This document shows positions 37,645 to 47,490 of a DNA stretch of 64,000 nucleotides, one piece after another (positions within the stretch are counted from its first letter, which is position 1; every line of letters starts with the position of its first letter). The notes under the pieces were generated by a model. The model was not told where the DNA came from, ran no database searches, and was given only the letters and a program-made list of their open reading frames with translations. The position numbers and the translations under genes are program-made. The stretch covers positions 135,764 through 199,763 of the forward strand of contig JASGJA010000024.1 of the NCBI GenBank assembly GCA_049840935.1. The letters run 5' to 3'. Source of the stretch: Mesorhizobium_G sp049840935. Its GTDB lineage: Bacteria > Pseudomonadota > Alphaproteobacteria > Rhizobiales > Rhizobiaceae.

Positions 37645-38337
37645 CTATGGAGCCCAATAAATCTCGACCGGCTGGCGCGCGGCATCCATGACGCGGCGGA
37701 TCGGCAGATGCGCACCGGGCGCAAGTGCGCGCTGGAGCGTTGTCATCTTCTCGGCGCCCTCAATGTGCAGGGCGATAAACCCGGCTTTCAGCAAAAACGG
37801 CAAAGTCAGCGTCAGGCGCGGCTCGCCAGCACTCATCGCATGAACACCGGAAACGGTTTGCGCACCAGCAGGATCGAGAAGGGCTTCCAACTCGTTGGCG
37901 TCCGGGAAGAATGAGGCGGTGTGGCCGTCATTGCCCATGCCGAGAATGGCGACGTCGATAGAGCGGCCAAGCGCGTTGAAGCGGCGCTGGGCGGATGCGG
38001 CATCGGATGCGAGATCGCCGGATTCGTACAGCGGCAGAAAGGTCGCCGCGCTGGCGTTGTTTGCCAGGAGCTTCGACTTGACCAGAGCGGCGTTCGAGCG
38101 CGGCGAGGTATCTGGCACGAGGCGCTCGTCAACCAGCGTGACAGTGACCTTCGACCAGTCAATATCGGCGCTGGACAGCGTTTCAAAAAACAAGCCCGGC
38201 GTGGACCCACCCGACACGGCCAGCACTGCGCCGCCGGTTGCCTTGATCGCAGCAGCGAGATGCTCACTGACCGCCTGCGCGAGCGCGCGGGCGAGGTCGC
38301 CACGCGATTCGAACTCGTGCAGGTGCGGCGTTGACAT
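37645..38337 (-). CDS. pgl: 6-phosphogluconolactonase
   Basis: 230-aa DevB-type lactonase, hydrolyses 6-phosphogluconolactone. Motifs: GGAVLAVSGGSTPGLFFETL, VTLVDERLVP, and LGMGNDGHTASFFPDA. ATG at 38337 overlaps the zwf stop by one base (TGATG), showing translational coupling. Length is normal. Confidence 0.93.
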   Translation of the reverse strand: MSTPHLHEFESRGDLARALAQAVSEHLAAAIKATGGAVLAVSGGSTPGLFFETLSSADIDWSKVTVTLVDERLVPDTSPRSNAALVKSKLLANNASAATFLPLYESGDLASDAASAQRRFNALGRSIDVAILGMGNDGHTASFFPDANELEALLDPAGAQTVSGVHAMSAGEPRLTLTLPFLLKAGFIALHIEGAEKMTTLQRALAPGAHLPIRRVMDAARQPVEIYWAP

Positions 38338-39806
38338 CAATCACCCTCGTGCCATGTGCGGCCATCGCGCTCGATGAGTGCGATGGAGGCGGATGGTCCC
38401 CACGTACCGGCGGTATAACCCTGCACTTCCTGCCGGTTTTCCGCCCATGCCTTGAGAATGGGATCGGCCCATGTCCATGCAGCTTCCACCTCATCACGAC
38501 GCATGAACAGCGTTTGCGAGCCACGAATGACATCCATGATGAGGCGCTCGTAGGCATCCGGTGCGCGACCGGTGAAGTTTTGCGCGAAGGTCATGTCGAG
38601 CGGGATCTGGCGCAGGCGCATACCGCCCGGACCGGGATCCTTCATCATGATGAATTGCTTCACGCCTTCATCCGGTTGCAGGCGGATGATGAGCTGGTTG
38701 CTGTAAACATTGCCAGCGGATTCATCGAAGATGGAATGCGGGATCTGCTTGAATTCGATGCAGATTTCGGAAACGCGTGTGGACAGGCGCTTGCCGGTGC
38801 GCAGGTAAAACGGCACGCCTGCCCAACGCCAGTTTGCAATCTCGGCCTTGATGGCGACGAAGGTCTCGGTGTCGCTCGGCTTGCCAAGTTCTTCCGTGTA
38901 GCCTTTCACTGCGCCGCCCGACGAAGCGCCCGCTTTGTACTGACCACGAACGGTCTGCTTCGGCGCTTCCTGACCATTGATGCGCTTGAGCGAACGCAAC
39001 ACCTTGAGCTTTTCATCGCGCACGGCGTTTGCTTCCATCGAAGATGGCGGCTCCATCGCGACAAGGCAGAGAAGCTGCAACATATGGTTCTGCACCATGT
39101 CGCGCAGCGCGCCTGCCGTATCGTAATAAGTGACACGATCTTCCAGCCCCACCGTTTCGGCGACGGTGATCTGCACATGGTCGATATGCGCCGAATTCCA
39201 CAGCGGCTCGTAGAGCGCATTGGCAAAGCGCAGGGCCATAAGGTTCTGCACGGTCTCCTTGCCGAGATAATGATCGATTCGGAAAATCTGGTGTTCGCCG
39301 AAATCCGCCCCGATGAGGTCGTTCAACTCCTTGGCTGATTTCAGGTCGCGCCCGATGGGCTTTTCGACAACGATACGGCTGTTTTCAGTAACGAGATCGT
39401 GCTGCTTGATCTTGTGCGAAATTTCACCGAACAGGGCAGGGGCGACGGCGAGATAGAACGCACGGATGCTTTGGCTGTCGCCAATCGCCTGCTTGAGTTG
39501 ATCGAAGCCTTCGCCGGTTTTGGCATCGACGGCGACGTAGGAAATGCGGTCGATGAATTTCCGCAATTCGTCTTCGTTGATGTCTTCCGGCGCGACGTGT
39601 TCGCGAATGGCCTTTTCCGCAAATTGCTTGAACTCATCGTCGCTCATATGCGAGCGCGATGCACCAATGATGCGCGTGGGTTCGGAAAACTGCTGGTCGC
39701 ACTGCCGGAAATAAAGCGCCGGAAGCAGCTTGCGCTCGGACAAGTCGCCCGTGCCGCCGAATATGATGAAATCGAATGGATCGACTTTGATGATGTGGCT
39801 TGTCAT
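38337..39806 (-). CDS. zwf: Glucose-6-phosphate 1-dehydrogenase
   Basis: 489 aa. NADP-binding IIFGGTGDLSERKLLPALYF at the N-terminus, active-site signature RIDHYLGKETVQNLM, and VEKPIGRDLKSAKELN. Forms the first step of the Entner-Doudoroff/oxidative pentose route with pgl and edd. The region upstream holds an AT-rich stretch (TTTAATCTAATCGATTTAAA) where a promoter is likely. Confidence 0.95.
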   Translation of the reverse strand: MTSHIIKVDPFDFIIFGGTGDLSERKLLPALYFRQCDQQFSEPTRIIGASRSHMSDDEFKQFAEKAIREHVAPEDINEDELRKFIDRISYVAVDAKTGEGFDQLKQAIGDSQSIRAFYLAVAPALFGEISHKIKQHDLVTENSRIVVEKPIGRDLKSAKELNDLIGADFGEHQIFRIDHYLGKETVQNLMALRFANALYEPLWNSAHIDHVQITVAETVGLEDRVTYYDTAGALRDMVQNHMLQLLCLVAMEPPSSMEANAVRDEKLKVLRSLKRINGQEAPKQTVRGQYKAGASSGGAVKGYTEELGKPSDTETFVAIKAEIANWRWAGVPFYLRTGKRLSTRVSEICIEFKQIPHSIFDESAGNVYSNQLIIRLQPDEGVKQFIMMKDPGPGGMRLRQIPLDMTFAQNFTGRAPDAYERLIMDVIRGSQTLFMRRDEVEAAWTWADPILKAWAENRQEVQGYTAGTWGPSASIALIERDGRTWHEGD

Positions 39807-39894
39807 ATGCGTCTCGCGTCGCGCCGCCTTACGAACGGCTGTTTAATCTAATCGATTTAAAAAGACCAGTGCCTTTGTGTCGCACAGGTGGCCC

Positions 39895-39990
39895 TGCTGA
39901 TTTGCCGACAGGCATCTTGCGCAGAGCGGATGCTGTCCGCAACATGCGTCAAACACATGGCAGATATGCAAAGAGTATAATGGGTGCGTC
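39895..39990 (+). repeat. Left copy of a direct repeat flanking the PAP2 gene
   Basis: About 85% identical over some 85 bp to 41075-41170: shared blocks are GGCATCTTGCGCAG, CTGTCCGCAACATGCGTC, GGCAGATATGCAAAG and AATGGGTGC. It ends with a 10-codon ORF, MGASLAVTAR-stop, resembling the first codons of the aldehyde dehydrogenase whose promoter carries the right copy. Confidence 0.75.
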
Positions 39991-40022
39991 GCTTGCGGTT
40001 ACCGCGCGCTGAGCATCGTGAG

Positions 40023-41096
40023 TTATTGTTTTGCTCTCAATGCTGGAGCCAGTTCACCGCCAGCGCTGGACCGTGAGAAGCTTGGGGCGCTGTATGTCCG
40101 GCTGGCGGCCCACCAGCACAGAAGCGTCATGGCCACACCGCCGAATATGTCAGCCAGATGATGTCCGCCAATGACGAGAATCGATGGCAACGTTACGAGT
40201 TGGATGGCTGCGAATATGTAGTTTATGGGCCGGTAGGGCCAAACCGCTGCGAGACCAAAAAGCAGCATGACTGTATGAAAAGAAGGAAAGCCGATCAGCC
40301 CACTATATTCAGGGCCGGTTAGATCAGTGACCCCCTTGCGCATGATATCATATATCTCAAGCGCATGTGCGGAATTGCCGGACGGGTGGACAATCCGGGC
40401 CACTTCGGGGCTGAGAACTTGCAGGCCAGCCGGTCCGGCGGTTGGGAACAGCGTCCATATGAACAGTGTTCCGAGTGAAGCGTATGTAACGCCCAGTATG
40501 ACAGTATAGAGCCTTTTGCGGTCGCCCATCAAAGCCAGAAAGATCATCGAGACAATCAGAAGCGGAAAGGTGAGCTCGTAAGCCTGCCAGAGCACCTCGC
40601 TGAGCAGTGGAACGGATGCGACCCATGTGCAGGCTGCCTGCCAAGAATAGCCGAAATAGGAATCGAAGGCGATCAATTGCGCGTCGACCGGATTGCTTGC
40701 CAAAGGCAGTACCAGCAGATTCAGTAACGAGCAGGGGCCGGAGAATAGAAACGACAGGCCAAGCGCATTTGATATCAGTTCCGTGCGACCATTAGGAAAA
40801 TAGCGGCGCAGGATCTGGCCCGCCAGCAGGAATGTACCCGCGAAGACCAAAGGCGCTATCACATAGGTGATCGTGACCGTGAACCCTTGTGCCAGATCAG
40901 ATAAAGGTTCACCGCAGTCAGTACAAAGCAGATACCGAGGACTATGCGTTCGGCGCGACAGAATTGCATCGGTAAATCCGTGGAAATTTCCAGCGAACCT
41001 ATCGAGGTCCTGTAAATTTTCCTTAAACGGCGGCGGTGGCTCTTTAGTATTCCAATAAATCAGCATCGCTGGCACTGCCGATTTATCTGCAGGCAT
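40023..41096 (-). CDS. PAP2-superfamily membrane phosphatase
   Basis: About 350-aa multi-pass inner-membrane protein of the PAP2_3 type (lipid phosphatase or inositol-phosphoceramide/phosphotransferase-like). The catalytic motifs GFPSFHTVMLLFG and GGHHLADIFGG are present near the C-terminus. Near residues 40-70 the annotated frame reads a polar stretch (THSPRYLLCTDCGEPLSD) where the neighbouring frame reads a good membrane helix (ERIVLGICFVLTAVNLYLIW); a +1 error near 40951-40965 and a -1 near 40880-40886 would repair it. Start uncertain: ATG 41096 or 41066, neither with a clear ribosome site. GC content seems lower than in neighbouring genes. Confidence 0.75.
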   Translation of the reverse strand: MPADKSAVPAMLIYWNTKEPPPPFKENLQDLDRFAGNFHGFTDAILSRRTHSPRYLLCTDCGEPLSDLAQGFTVTITYVIAPLVFAGTFLLAGQILRRYFPNGRTELISNALGLSFLFSGPCSLLNLLVLPLASNPVDAQLIAFDSYFGYSWQAACTWVASVPLLSEVLWQAYELTFPLLIVSMIFLALMGDRKRLYTVILGVTYASLGTLFIWTLFPTAGPAGLQVLSPEVARIVHPSGNSAHALEIYDIMRKGVTDLTGPEYSGLIGFPSFHTVMLLFGLAAVWPYRPINYIFAAIQLVTLPSILVIGGHHLADIFGGVAMTLLCWWAASRTYSAPSFSRSSAGGELAPALRAKQ

Positions 41097-41170
41097 CTTG
41101 CGCAGGCTGGCGGCTGTCCGCAACATGCGTCGAGCACAGGCAGATATGCAAAGGTTGTGACCAATGGGTG
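41075..41170 (+). repeat. Right copy of the direct repeat flanking the PAP2 gene
   Basis: Covers the promoter and first codons of the aldehyde dehydrogenase, and the 5' end of the divergent PAP2 gene. Partner of 39895-39990 in the same orientation. Confidence 0.75.
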
Positions 41171-42639
41171 CACCGCTTTCAACCACAATCGCGCAGGGCC
41201 GCGCGTTCATGCAACTGATTGACGGCAAAGCTGTCGACGCACTTTCAGGAGCGCGGGTCGATGTGCTTTGCCCCTCGGACGGCAGGGTGTTTGCTTCTAT
41301 CCCCGCATCGGGCGTAGCGGATGTCGATCTGGCCGTGAAGGCCGCGCACCAGGCTTTCGACGAGGGGCCTTGGAGCCGTATGCCTGCGGTGGAACGTGGG
41401 CGCTGCCTTACGCGGCTGTTTCATCTTGTGGAAAAGCATGGCGACGAACTGGCTGCACTTGAGGCGCGCGACACCGGCAAGCCCGCGCGGCAGGGCAAGG
41501 CCGATGTGACCGCAACCATGCGTTATTACGAATTTTACGGCGGTGCGGCAGACAAGATTCATGGCGATACGATCCCTTTTCTGGAGGGCTTTACGGCGCT
41601 GACATTGCGCGAGCCGCATGGCGTGGTGGCGGGGATCATTCCGTGGAATTATCCGTTGCAGATTTTGGCGCGTGTGGTCGGGGCGGCGCTCGCAATGGGC
41701 AACACGCTGGTGGTGAAGCCGGCGGAGGACGCATCACTCACGGCGATACGGATTGCGGAACTCGCGCTTGAGGCAGGCGTGCCGCCTGGAGTGTTCAACG
41801 TGATTACGGGTTATGGTCGCGATGCGGGTGCCGCGCTTTCCGCGCACCCCGGCGTGGACTATGTGACTTTCACCGGCTCGCCTTTGACCGGCACTGCGAT
41901 CCAGCAGGCAGCAGCGGTGAACAATCGTGGCGTGACAATGGAGCTTGGCGGCAAGTCTCCGCAGATCGTGTTTGCTGATGCGAATATCGAGGCGGCTCTG
42001 CCGGTGCTGGTCAATGCGATTATCCAGAATGGCGGGCAGACCTGCTCGGCGGGCAGCCGCGTGCTGATCGAAAAGCCGATTTATGAGCGCATTGCGACAG
42101 CGCTGGCAGAACGATTTGCAGCTTTGGTTGCGGGTCCGCATGACGCGGATCGTGATCTTGGCGCGCTCATCAACGCAAAGCAGCGCGACCGTGTTGCCGG
42201 AATGGTTGCTGCGGCGGAAGAGGCGGGCGCGACAGTGTTGGCGCGCGGAAGCGTCGATCCGGCTGCGCCCTCGGGCGGATTCTATCAGCCGCCTGTGCTT
42301 TTCGGCTCGGTCGATCCGGCGATTCAATTGGCGCAGGACGAGGTGTTCGGTCCGGTTCTGGCGCTGCTGCCTTTTGAGGATGAGGCGGACGCTTTGCGGC
42401 TGGCCAATGGCACCGAGTTCGGATTGGTTGCGAGTGTTTGGACGCTTGATGGCGCGCGCCAGCATCGGGTCGCCAAACGGGTGCGCGCGGGACAGGTGTT
42501 TGTGAATGGCTACGGCGCCGGTGGCGGCATCGAATTGCCGTTCGGAGGCTTCAAGAAATCCGGTCACGGACGCGAAAAGGGCTTTGAAGCGCTGTTCGAT
42601 ATGTCCGCTACCAAGACCATCGTTTTTAATCACGGTTGA
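41164..42639 (+). CDS. NAD(P)-dependent aldehyde dehydrogenase
   Basis: 491 aa. Rossmann and active-site motifs: IIPWNYPLQILARVVGAALA, FTGSPLTGTAIQQAAA, MELGGKSPQIVFADAN with the catalytic Glu, and NGGQTCSAGSRVLIE with the catalytic Cys. Most like betaine-aldehyde or gamma-aminobutyraldehyde dehydrogenases, but specificity cannot be fixed. ATG 41164 or the internal ATG at 41209 (MQLIDGKA) could be the start. 6 bp before an SDR gene, so likely an oxidation pathway operon. Confidence 0.88.
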   Translation: MGAPLSTTIAQGRAFMQLIDGKAVDALSGARVDVLCPSDGRVFASIPASGVADVDLAVKAAHQAFDEGPWSRMPAVERGRCLTRLFHLVEKHGDELAALEARDTGKPARQGKADVTATMRYYEFYGGAADKIHGDTIPFLEGFTALTLREPHGVVAGIIPWNYPLQILARVVGAALAMGNTLVVKPAEDASLTAIRIAELALEAGVPPGVFNVITGYGRDAGAALSAHPGVDYVTFTGSPLTGTAIQQAAAVNNRGVTMELGGKSPQIVFADANIEAALPVLVNAIIQNGGQTCSAGSRVLIEKPIYERIATALAERFAALVAGPHDADRDLGALINAKQRDRVAGMVAAAEEAGATVLARGSVDPAAPSGGFYQPPVLFGSVDPAIQLAQDEVFGPVLALLPFEDEADALRLANGTEFGLVASVWTLDGARQHRVAKRVRAGQVFVNGYGAGGGIELPFGGFKKSGHGREKGFEALFDMSATKTIVFNHG

Positions 42640-42645
42640 GTAAGA

Positions 42646-43395
42646 ATGCCTCGTTTGAAAGACAAAGTTGCAATTATTACAGGTGCAGCGTCCGGCTTCG
42701 GCGAGGGCATGGCGAGACGTTTCGCCGAGGAAGGTGCGAAGGTCGTCGTCGCGGATGTGAACACTGTTGGCGCGCAACGCGTGGCGGGCGAGATTGGCGA
42801 GGGCGCGATCTGGACACAGACAGATGTTTCGCAGCGCTCGGAATTTCAGGAAATGGTCGGCGCGGCGATGGATGCGTTCGGGCGCATCGACATCATGGTC
42901 AACAATGCTGGCTATACGCACAAGAACGGCAGTTTGCTGGATGTTGGCGAGGAGGCGTTCGACCTCATCACCGCGATCAACATGAAGGCGATTTACCACT
43001 CGACACTGGCGGTGGTGCCAATCATGGAACGGCAGGGCGGCGGGGTGATTTTGACAACCGCCTCGACGGCGGGCTTGCGGCCACGACCGGGGCTGACATG
43101 GTATAACGCGTCGAAGGGTTGGGCGATCACCGCGACAAAATCCATGGCCGTAGAACTCGCGCCGAAAAAGATCCGTGTGAATTGCCTATGCCCGGTCGCG
43201 GGCGAAACCGGGATGCTTGCGCAGTTTATGGGCGAGGACACACCAGAGCGCCGCGCACAGTTCAAGTTAGTGATCCCACTGGGGCGATTTTCGACGCCGC
43301 TGGACATTGCCAACGCCGCGCTGTTTCTGTGCTCCGACGAGGCGGAGTTTCTGACTGGCGTGGCGCTGGAGGTCGATGGCGGGCGGTGTGTTTGA
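42646..43395 (+). CDS. SDR family oxidoreductase
   Basis: 249 aa, classical short-chain dehydrogenase. Cofactor motif TGAASGFGEGMARRFAEEGA (TGxxxGxG), NNAGYT, catalytic Ser-Tyr-Lys in TTASTAGLRPRPGLTWYNAS followed by K. C-terminus LTGVALEVDGGRCV. Likely acts with the aldehyde dehydrogenase on an alcohol/aldehyde pair; substrate unknown. Convergent with fbpB. Confidence 0.88.
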   Translation: MPRLKDKVAIITGAASGFGEGMARRFAEEGAKVVVADVNTVGAQRVAGEIGEGAIWTQTDVSQRSEFQEMVGAAMDAFGRIDIMVNNAGYTHKNGSLLDVGEEAFDLITAINMKAIYHSTLAVVPIMERQGGGVILTTASTAGLRPRPGLTWYNASKGWAITATKSMAVELAPKKIRVNCLCPVAGETGMLAQFMGEDTPERRAQFKLVIPLGRFSTPLDIANAALFLCSDEAEFLTGVALEVDGGRCV

Positions 43396-43439
43396 GGAGA
43401 ATGGCGGAGGACCGCAACGGCATCTTGAAAGTGAGTGCT

Positions 43440-45107
43440 TCAACCACTGCGGTCGTCGGCAAGCATCTGCGATAATATGGCGACGGGGACTAACGCAGTG
43501 GCGACGATCAGCAGCGCGGCAAAAGCACCGTCTTCCGGCGCGCCGCGCGAAGCCTGCTCATAGACATAGGTCGCGAGTGTGTTGAAGCCGAAAGGCCGAA
43601 GCAGAATCGTTGCAGACAGTTCCTTGATCGTATCCACGAACACGAGGACGGCGGCGGTCAAGAGCGCAGGCGTTAGCAGCGGCAGCAGGATCGTGCGCGC
43701 GCTTTGCCCGGCTGTGCGCCCAAGGCTGCGGGCGGCAGCTTCGATGTTCGGTGGTAGTTTGTCGTGACCGCTGCGCACTGCCCCCTCTGCCAGAGCGATG
43801 AACCGGATCGTGCAGGCAATGATGACGGCAGCGGCCGAGCCGGTAAAAATCAGGCCAGTGGAGAGGCCGAACAATGAGCGCGCCATACTGTCGATGGTGT
43901 TGTCCAGCTTGCCAAGCACGAACAGGAGGCCGAGCGCCAGAATGCCGCCAGGCAGCGCGTAGCCCATAGAGGCGATGCGGGTTTCGACTGGAATGGCCCG
44001 CGAACGCGTATAGCGGCTTGCGTAGATCAGAAGTGCAGCGATCAAGACGGCGAGCAGGGCGGTGATGCTGGCCGTCAGCACGCTGTTGAAAAACGCGCTG
44101 GCGAGGTTGCTTGTGAAGAGTTGGTCCAGCCGCCGGGAGGCATAGCGACCGAATACGTAAAGCGGAATACCGAAACCGATCAGCATGGGAAGCAGCAGCA
44201 GTGTCGGTACGCCAACGGCGGCGAGGCCGTGCAGGCGATGACGCGGGGGCCGTGCTTTAAGCTGTGAGGAACGCTGAGCGGCGTAACGCTGCTTACGGCG
44301 CGCCCAGCTTTCGGCAATCAGCAATGCGGCGACGATGGCCAGAAGCACGAGCGCAATCTGTGCCCCGCCCGCGAGGCTGCCACGATTCAGCCATGTGGAA
44401 TAAACCGAGAAGGTGAGCGTGCGCACGCCAAGATACTCGGATGCGCCGATGTCGTTGAGCGTTTCCATCAGGACCAGCGCGACACCCGCGACAATGGCGG
44501 GGCGAGCGAGTGGCAGCAGCACTTTGAAGAAGGTGCGTGTACGCCCCGCGCCCAATGTGCGGGCGGCATCGGCAACGCTTCGCCCTTGCATGAGAAAGAC
44601 AACACGCGCGGTCATATACACATAGGGGTAGAGGACGCTCGTCATGACCAGTGCCGCGCCTTCGGTCGAGCGGATATTGGGAAACCAATAGTCGCGGTTT
44701 GTCTGGAAGCCGAATATCTCGCGGATCAGTGATTGCACCGGGCCTGTGTAGTGGAAGAACTCGCCAAGCGCATAGGCGGCGAGATAGGGCGGCACAGCCA
44801 AAGGGAGCACGATAGCCCATGACAAAATGCGGCGGAACGGAAAGTCATGGCTCGCAATGACATAGGCGCTAAATACGCCAATGATAGCGGTGGCTGCGGA
44901 AACGAGCGCCAGAAGCCAAAGTGTGGTTGCCGCCGAACGGGGCAGGACATTGCGCACAATATGCGGCCAGTCATCGCCGGAGCCGGTTAGTGCAATGACG
45001 ACAAGCGCCAGTATCGGCAGCGCGACAAGAAGCGCGATGATTGCGGAGGCTGTTTGCAGCCACGGATGGCGGGGGCCGACAATTGCGGGAGAGGACATAT
45101 GGCTCAA
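43440..45107 (-). CDS. fbpB: Iron(III) ABC transporter permease (FbpB-type)
   Basis: 555-aa fused permease with two homologous halves of about six helices each, the usual layout for FbpB/ThiP-type iron permeases. Two EAA loops can be seen: VADAARTLGAGRTRTFFKVL and IEAAARSLGRTAGQSARTIL. 60 bp downstream of the binding-protein gene. No ATPase gene (fbpC) is next to it: the following gene is on the other strand, so an ATPase must come from elsewhere. Confidence 0.87.
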   Translation of the reverse strand: MSHMSSPAIVGPRHPWLQTASAIIALLVALPILALVVIALTGSGDDWPHIVRNVLPRSAATTLWLLALVSAATAIIGVFSAYVIASHDFPFRRILSWAIVLPLAVPPYLAAYALGEFFHYTGPVQSLIREIFGFQTNRDYWFPNIRSTEGAALVMTSVLYPYVYMTARVVFLMQGRSVADAARTLGAGRTRTFFKVLLPLARPAIVAGVALVLMETLNDIGASEYLGVRTLTFSVYSTWLNRGSLAGGAQIALVLLAIVAALLIAESWARRKQRYAAQRSSQLKARPPRHRLHGLAAVGVPTLLLLPMLIGFGIPLYVFGRYASRRLDQLFTSNLASAFFNSVLTASITALLAVLIAALLIYASRYTRSRAIPVETRIASMGYALPGGILALGLLFVLGKLDNTIDSMARSLFGLSTGLIFTGSAAAVIIACTIRFIALAEGAVRSGHDKLPPNIEAAARSLGRTAGQSARTILLPLLTPALLTAAVLVFVDTIKELSATILLRPFGFNTLATYVYEQASRGAPEDGAFAALLIVATALVPVAILSQMLADDRSG

Positions 45108-46188
45108 ATGCCGAAAAGCCGAGGCGCTGTCACGCCCCGGCTCTGCGTTGATGTTCCGAAGATTTGGTTAGGTGCTTGGGCCATCATCGAGGCCGACGCG
45201 GTCGACCATCTCTGAGGCTTCCTTGCGGTGTTTGGCGATGTCGGCGAGCGGCAGGCTGTCTGCTTTAAGTTCGCCAAAGGACTTCACCATTTCGGACGGC
45301 TCCAGCCCGTTCTCAACTGGATACTCGAAGTTCTTTTCAGCGTAGATGCGCTGGGCTTCGTCGCTGGACAGGAACTGGATCAGCTTGATCGCGTCTTCTT
45401 TGTGCGGAGCGTCTTTCGCAAGCGCCGCACCGGAAATATTGACGTGTGTCAGGCCGTTCTCAAAGGTTGGGAACACAACGTTGATGGCATTGCCCCATTC
45501 CTTTTCTTCCGGCTCCTTTTCATTGGTGCGCATGAGCCCAACGTAATAGGTGTTGCCGAGCGCAATGTCACACTCGCCTGCGGCGATGGATTTTGCCTGC
45601 GGACGGTCGCCGCCTTCCGGCTTATGCGCCAGATTGGCCTTGAGGCCCTTCATCCATTCCTCAGTTTTTTCCGGTCCCCAATGGGCGATTGCCGCGCTGA
45701 ACAATGCGATGTTGTAATCATGCTGGCCGGAGCGAATGCAGATCTTTCCCTTCCACTTAGGATCGGCAAGATCGGCATAGGTGATGGCTGTATCCTTCAC
45801 TCGGTCCTTGGAGGCGTAGACGACGCGCGCACGCTTCGTCAGGCCAAACCAGTGACCTTCCGGATCACGATATTCCGCGCCAATATTGTTGTTAATCGTT
45901 TCGTCGCTCAACGGCTGCGTGATGCCCTTGGCCTTCGCATTGGTGAGGCGGGCAATATCGACCGTCATGATGACGTCTGCTGGCGAATTCTGGCCTTCTG
46001 CGAGAATGCGTTCTTCCAGCCCTTTGTCGAGGAACAGTACCTCGGTTTTGATGCCGGTTTCCTTGGTAAACGCGTCGAGCACTGGCTGAATGAGAGCTGG
46101 CTGGCGGTAGGTGTAGATGTTGACCACACCATCTGCGAGTGCGCTGCCTGCGGACAACGTTGCCGCAAGCGTTCCGAGCACGATAGCT

Positions 46189-47490
46189 AGACACCCGCAT
46201 TAACCCCCGCAGACTGAGCCGGCGGCCGGGTTTGAAGCCAGATTGGGGGTTGGCGGTCGGTTGAGGATGCCGCCTTTGATCGTCGAAGGGCGTCATGGCG
46301 GCCGATACCGGGCTGCTTTTCCGACGCCAGACGGATTCAGCCCAAGGTTCCTGCCCGTTCATGGAAGATCAACTTGTCGAAGTTGTAGGCGATGTTGGCC
46401 AGAGTGAGTTTCGCCTCGGCCCGCGCTAGGCCAATGGTGCGGATGAACAGGCCGAAGCGGTTTTTCTGGTGGGCGAAGACGTGTTCGACATGGGCACGGA
46501 TCGACGATTTTGCGGCATTGGCCCGTGCGATATTCTGCGGCATCGGCTTGCCTGCCGGCTTGCGACGATGGATGCGGCTGACCAGCATCCTTGAAGCCAG
46601 CCATTTCTCGTTCTTCTGCGACCGATACGCGCTGTCGGCCCAGACCTCGGAGGAAGTGTTGTCCGTCGTCACCAATCGCGGCAGCATCCGGCCATCCGCC
46701 TGTGCGGCCGAAGTCACCGCGCTCTCCCGGATGAAGCCGAAGCGCCTGTCGATGGCGATGTGGGATTTGTAGCCGAAGACCGGCAACGCGATTTGAGGCA
46801 GCGGCGTGCCGTCCGGCCGATACCGGATCTTGCCACCGATCTTGAGCGTCCAGCGCGCATCGGTGTCTTTCTGGGCCGCCTTGTTCGGCTCGTTCGGCCA
46901 GATTTCGTTCGCCGTCTTGCCGGCTTTGATGGCTTCCTTCTCCGCATCCGTATTCCGCTGCTTCGGCGCTGGCACCAGAGATGCGTCGATGATCTGGCCT
47001 GACATCGGGATGTAGCCCTTCTTCTGGAGTTGCCAGTCGAACGCCTTCATCACTCGCTTCAACGTGCCCGTCTCGGTCAGTTTGTTACGGAACAGCCGGA
47101 TCGTGTTCTCGTCGGGTGTCGGACCGCCGAGGTCGAAGCCCAGGAAGCGCATCCAGGACAGCCGGTCCCGGATCATGAACTCCATTCTGGCATCGCTCAG
47201 ATTGTGCTGGGCCTGAAGGATCAGCGCCTTGAACATCGACACCGGATCGAAGGCAGGGCGGCCGCCCTTGGTTCCGTCGCCATAGCCCAGCCCTTCGGTC
47301 AGCCAGCCGCGGAAATATTCGAAGTCGACCGCCGCCTCCAGAACTTCCAGCGGATCGCCGATTTTGCTCAGCCTCTCAAGATGCTCCCAAAGCCCGAATA
47401 GCGACCGCTGCTCCATCGTCCCGCCTCCAAATCATGAAGGCCAGATCGAATCATGGAATCAGAAATCTCGCGAGGTAAATACGGGTGTCC
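46189..47490 (-). mobile_element. IS5-family insertion sequence, 1302 bp
   Basis: Terminal inverted repeats AGACACCCGCATTAACC (left) and GGACACCCGTATTTACC (right, reverse-complemented), 14 of 17 matching. Flanked by a 4-bp direct duplication AGCT at 46185-46188 and 47491-47494. Contains a single intact transposase. The clean ends and unbroken frame point to a recent insertion. Confidence 0.92.
46337..47416 (-). CDS. IS5-family transposase (DDE)
   Basis: 359 aa, intact. N-terminal LFGLWEHLERLSKIGDPLEV (DUF772-type), then GRPAFDPVSMFKALILQAQH. DDE residues: Asp in GQIIDASLVPAPKQ, Asp in VWADSAYRSQK, Glu in RAHVEHVFAHQKNRFG. Ribosome site GGAGGCGGG before the ATG. Opposite to no host gene except that it lies in the fbpA direction. 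Confidence 0.93.
   Translation of the reverse strand: MEQRSLFGLWEHLERLSKIGDPLEVLEAAVDFEYFRGWLTEGLGYGDGTKGGRPAFDPVSMFKALILQAQHNLSDARMEFMIRDRLSWMRFLGFDLGGPTPDENTIRLFRNKLTETGTLKRVMKAFDWQLQKKGYIPMSGQIIDASLVPAPKQRNTDAEKEAIKAGKTANEIWPNEPNKAAQKDTDARWTLKIGGKIRYRPDGTPLPQIALPVFGYKSHIAIDRRFGFIRESAVTSAAQADGRMLPRLVTTDNTSSEVWADSAYRSQKNEKWLASRMLVSRIHRRKPAGKPMPQNIARANAAKSSIRAHVEHVFAHQKNRFGLFIRTIGLARAEAKLTLANIAYNFDKLIFHERAGTLG

Noticed and set aside
41734..42999. 421-aa frame opposite the aldehyde dehydrogenase and SDR genes
   Set aside because: Antisense; spans two clear genes.
45228..46190. 320-aa frame opposite fbpA
   Set aside because: Antisense shadow of the binding-protein gene; no ribosome site.
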